Source: QUBU01 sp014337915 | GTDB taxonomy: Bacteria; Pseudomonadota; Gammaproteobacteria; Steroidobacterales; GCA-2729495 | Assembly: GCA_030263395.1 (NCBI GenBank) | Contig: SZOW01000016.1 | Location: 26,766 to 90,765 of the forward strand | Direction of reading: 5' to 3' | DNA: 64,000 bases | Shown: positions 62,901 to 64,000 of the stretch, in pieces | Position numbering within the stretch: position 1 is the stretch's first letter | Layout of the letters: the number at the start of each line of letters is the position of its first letter | Notes under the pieces: model-generated | What the model was told of the DNA's origin: nothing | The model's database searches: none | Seen by the model: only the letters and a program-made list of their open reading frames with translations | Program-made: the position numbers and the translations under genes

Positions 62901-62926
62901 GCCATTCCTGCTCCGGCGCCGGCCGG

Positions 62927-63724
62927 TCAGCTCACGTGGAGGTGGCGGATCAGGTGCTCTTCGCACCAGGCCTCGGCATCGAGCGCCAGGCGCTCCTGGA
63001 TCAGCTGCAGCTGGTGCACCAGGAACATCAGGGTGATGCAGGTCAGCAGCGCCACCAGTGTCGCGTTGAACGCCGAGCCGAGGAACTGGGTCACCGGCGT
63101 CACGTCGCCTTCCACCGCGCGGTGCGCCATGCGCAGCGCCAGGCCGATGCCGCGCACCGTGCCGACGAAACCAATCGCGGGGATGGCCCAGACGATGAAG
63201 CGGATCATCGCCATCTCGGAATCCAGGCGGTTGCCCTCGCTCTCCACCAGCCGCTGCATGGAGCTGGCGACGTCCTGCAGGTTGCGCACCGCGGCGAAGC
63301 GGCGCAGCGTGTGGGTGATGACCCGCGGCAGCAGCAGCTCGCGCTCGCCGGCCGGCAGCGCCTCGATGTGGCGCACGTACTCGCGGCTGTCCTCCGGCAG
63401 GATGCGCATGCCCTCGGCGATCGGCAGCAGCGGCTGCTCGAACAGGCGCCGCTCCTTCACCACCAGCCGCCACTTGTAGCCGATCAGTGCCAGGCACCAG
63501 ACCGAGAGGATCAGGCAGGCCTCGGGCTCGAAATCGCGCACCGTGACGAACAGCGAGGCCGGGGCCTCGTAGTTCGGGTCGGCGCGCATCGCGGCCAGCT
63601 GCGCGGCGAGGATGGCCTCGGCATTCGGATAGATCACCGTGACGTAGATGGCGTGCACGACGATCACCGCGATGACCAGCGCGAACATCTGGAACACGGC
63701 TTCCTGGCTGAAGGTGCGGTTCAT
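62927..63724 (-). CDS. MotA/TolQ/ExbB-like channel protein of the VWA operon
   Basis: A 265-residue membrane protein: TM1 (FQMFALVIAVIVVHAIYVTV), TM2 (ACLILSVWCLALIGYKW), a cytoplasmic domain and the hallmark TM3-TM4 hairpin (FIVWAIPAIGFVGTVRGIGL; FNATLVALLTCITLMFLVHQ). It should form the A-type stator with the Asp-bearing helices of the two VWA proteins. It is unrelated in detail to the ExbB at 9529. Followed after 27 nt by the FHA gene. Confidence 0.87.
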   Translation of the reverse strand: MNRTFSQEAVFQMFALVIAVIVVHAIYVTVIYPNAEAILAAQLAAMRADPNYEAPASLFVTVRDFEPEACLILSVWCLALIGYKWRLVVKERRLFEQPLLPIAEGMRILPEDSREYVRHIEALPAGERELLLPRVITHTLRRFAAVRNLQDVASSMQRLVESEGNRLDSEMAMIRFIVWAIPAIGFVGTVRGIGLALRMAHRAVEGDVTPVTQFLGSAFNATLVALLTCITLMFLVHQLQLIQERLALDAEAWCEEHLIRHLHVS

Positions 63725-63765
63725 CCTGGCTTGACCTCGGGCGATGTCAGGGTGGTTGCGGTGGC

Positions 63766-64000
63766 TCAGATGTCAGATGGCAGGGCGATGGCCAGGTCGG
63801 CCGCCAGCGGCTTCGACGGCCGGAACTCCTGCAATTCGTCGGCCGTGGGCTTGCCGTCGAGTTCGGCCTGCGCGCGCCGTAGCTCGGCCTCCATTTCCTC
63901 GCGGCTGAGTTCCGGCGGCTTCGCGGGCGCCGCCGCGCCAGCGGCCGCCGGCGCCGCAGGCTCTGCGGCCGGGGCCTGCATCAGGTATTGCGGACCAGGC
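63766..64000 (-). CDS. C-terminal fragment of an uncharacterised protein (5' end outside window)
   Basis: The frame is open to the window edge (PGPQYLMQAPAAEP before the next ATG at 63981), so the start is outside or is that ATG. Visible sequence is an Ala/Pro-rich linker then a charged helix (LSREEMEAELRRAQAELDGK) and a tail ending ADLAIALPSDI. First visible gene of the ExbB-FHA-VWA-VWA operon. No function assignable. Confidence 0.55.
   Translation of the reverse strand, partial: PGPQYLMQAPAAEPAAPAAAGAAAPAKPPELSREEMEAELRRAQAELDGKPTADELQEFRPSKPLAADLAIALPSDI

Noticed and set aside
59463..64000. Zorya-type antiphage system
   Set aside because: An ExbB/MotA-like subunit is present, but there is no ZorB-type peptidoglycan-binding protein, helicase or nuclease in view, and FHA plus VWA proteins do not fit Zorya.

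Overview
The window is high-GC chromosomal DNA from a gammaproteobacterium. Evidence: separate proB/proA and ilvN/ilvB genes, icd, a CmoA homologue, Kup, PhhB, an RstA/CpxR-type two-component pair, TonB-dependent uptake and GlyGly-CTERM sorting. The steroid-type MaoC hydratase fragment beside an adrenodoxin-type ferredoxin, the DUF1838/aldehyde dehydrogenase operon and the many exported c-type cytochromes suggest a metabolically versatile environmental lineage of the Nevskiales/Steroidobacterales type; that placement is inference. No rRNA, tRNA, CRISPR array, prophage or transposase gene was seen. Nearly all long ORFs not listed are antisense shadows of real genes.

Layout. 1-7081: a truncated steroid-type hydratase and its ferredoxin; a LOG-family protein behind an RstA/CpxR-like sensor/regulator pair, divergent from a 35-residue membrane microprotein across an operator-like triple GTTAC repeat; a red-chlorophyll-catabolite-reductase-like protein coupled to a cation diffusion facilitator; and two small proteins. 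7082-7562 is non-coding with one nested stem-loop. 7563-17139 is a ten-gene minus-strand operon (thioredoxin-like protein, an exported coiled-coil protein, three TPR proteins, a small exported protein, ExbB, two ExbD, and an AgmX/TonB-like protein). It is preceded by a cyclic di-GMP-I (GEMM-I) riboswitch at about 17228-17312. A hairpin over the first ribosome binding site can pair alternatively with the aptamer core, so the sequence shows a complete predicted switch.

17498-29997 is a divergent locus for exported redox proteins: ApbE flavin transferase, DUF3570, DUF4266, TlpA, two outer-membrane barrel proteins and an HzsA-like dihaem lipoprotein on the minus strand; a monohaem protein, a dihaem LamG lipoprotein and a Tat-exported DUF1501-like protein on the plus strand. 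30076-44359 is mixed: glycosyltransferase, methyltransferase, SYLF protein with a clear terminator, a 123-bp inverted-repeat element, OsmC protein, RIO-like kinase, TonB-dependent receptor, DUF3015/DUF4105, lipoprotein hydrolase, icd with a strong promoter and a 15-bp perfect palindrome over its start, and glpD.

44472-59420 carries proA, proB and ilvN in one direction, an ICMT-like membrane methyltransferase coupled to a CmoA homologue, ilvB on the other strand, a subtilase with a GlyGly-CTERM signal and run-on tail, a coupled DUF1838-ALDH-SulP operon, kup and phhB. 59463-64000 is the end of an operon with an ExbB/TolQ-like channel, an FHA protein and two von Willebrand A proteins whose only membrane helix looks like ExbD/TolR, a candidate uncharacterised ion-driven envelope machine cut by the window edge.
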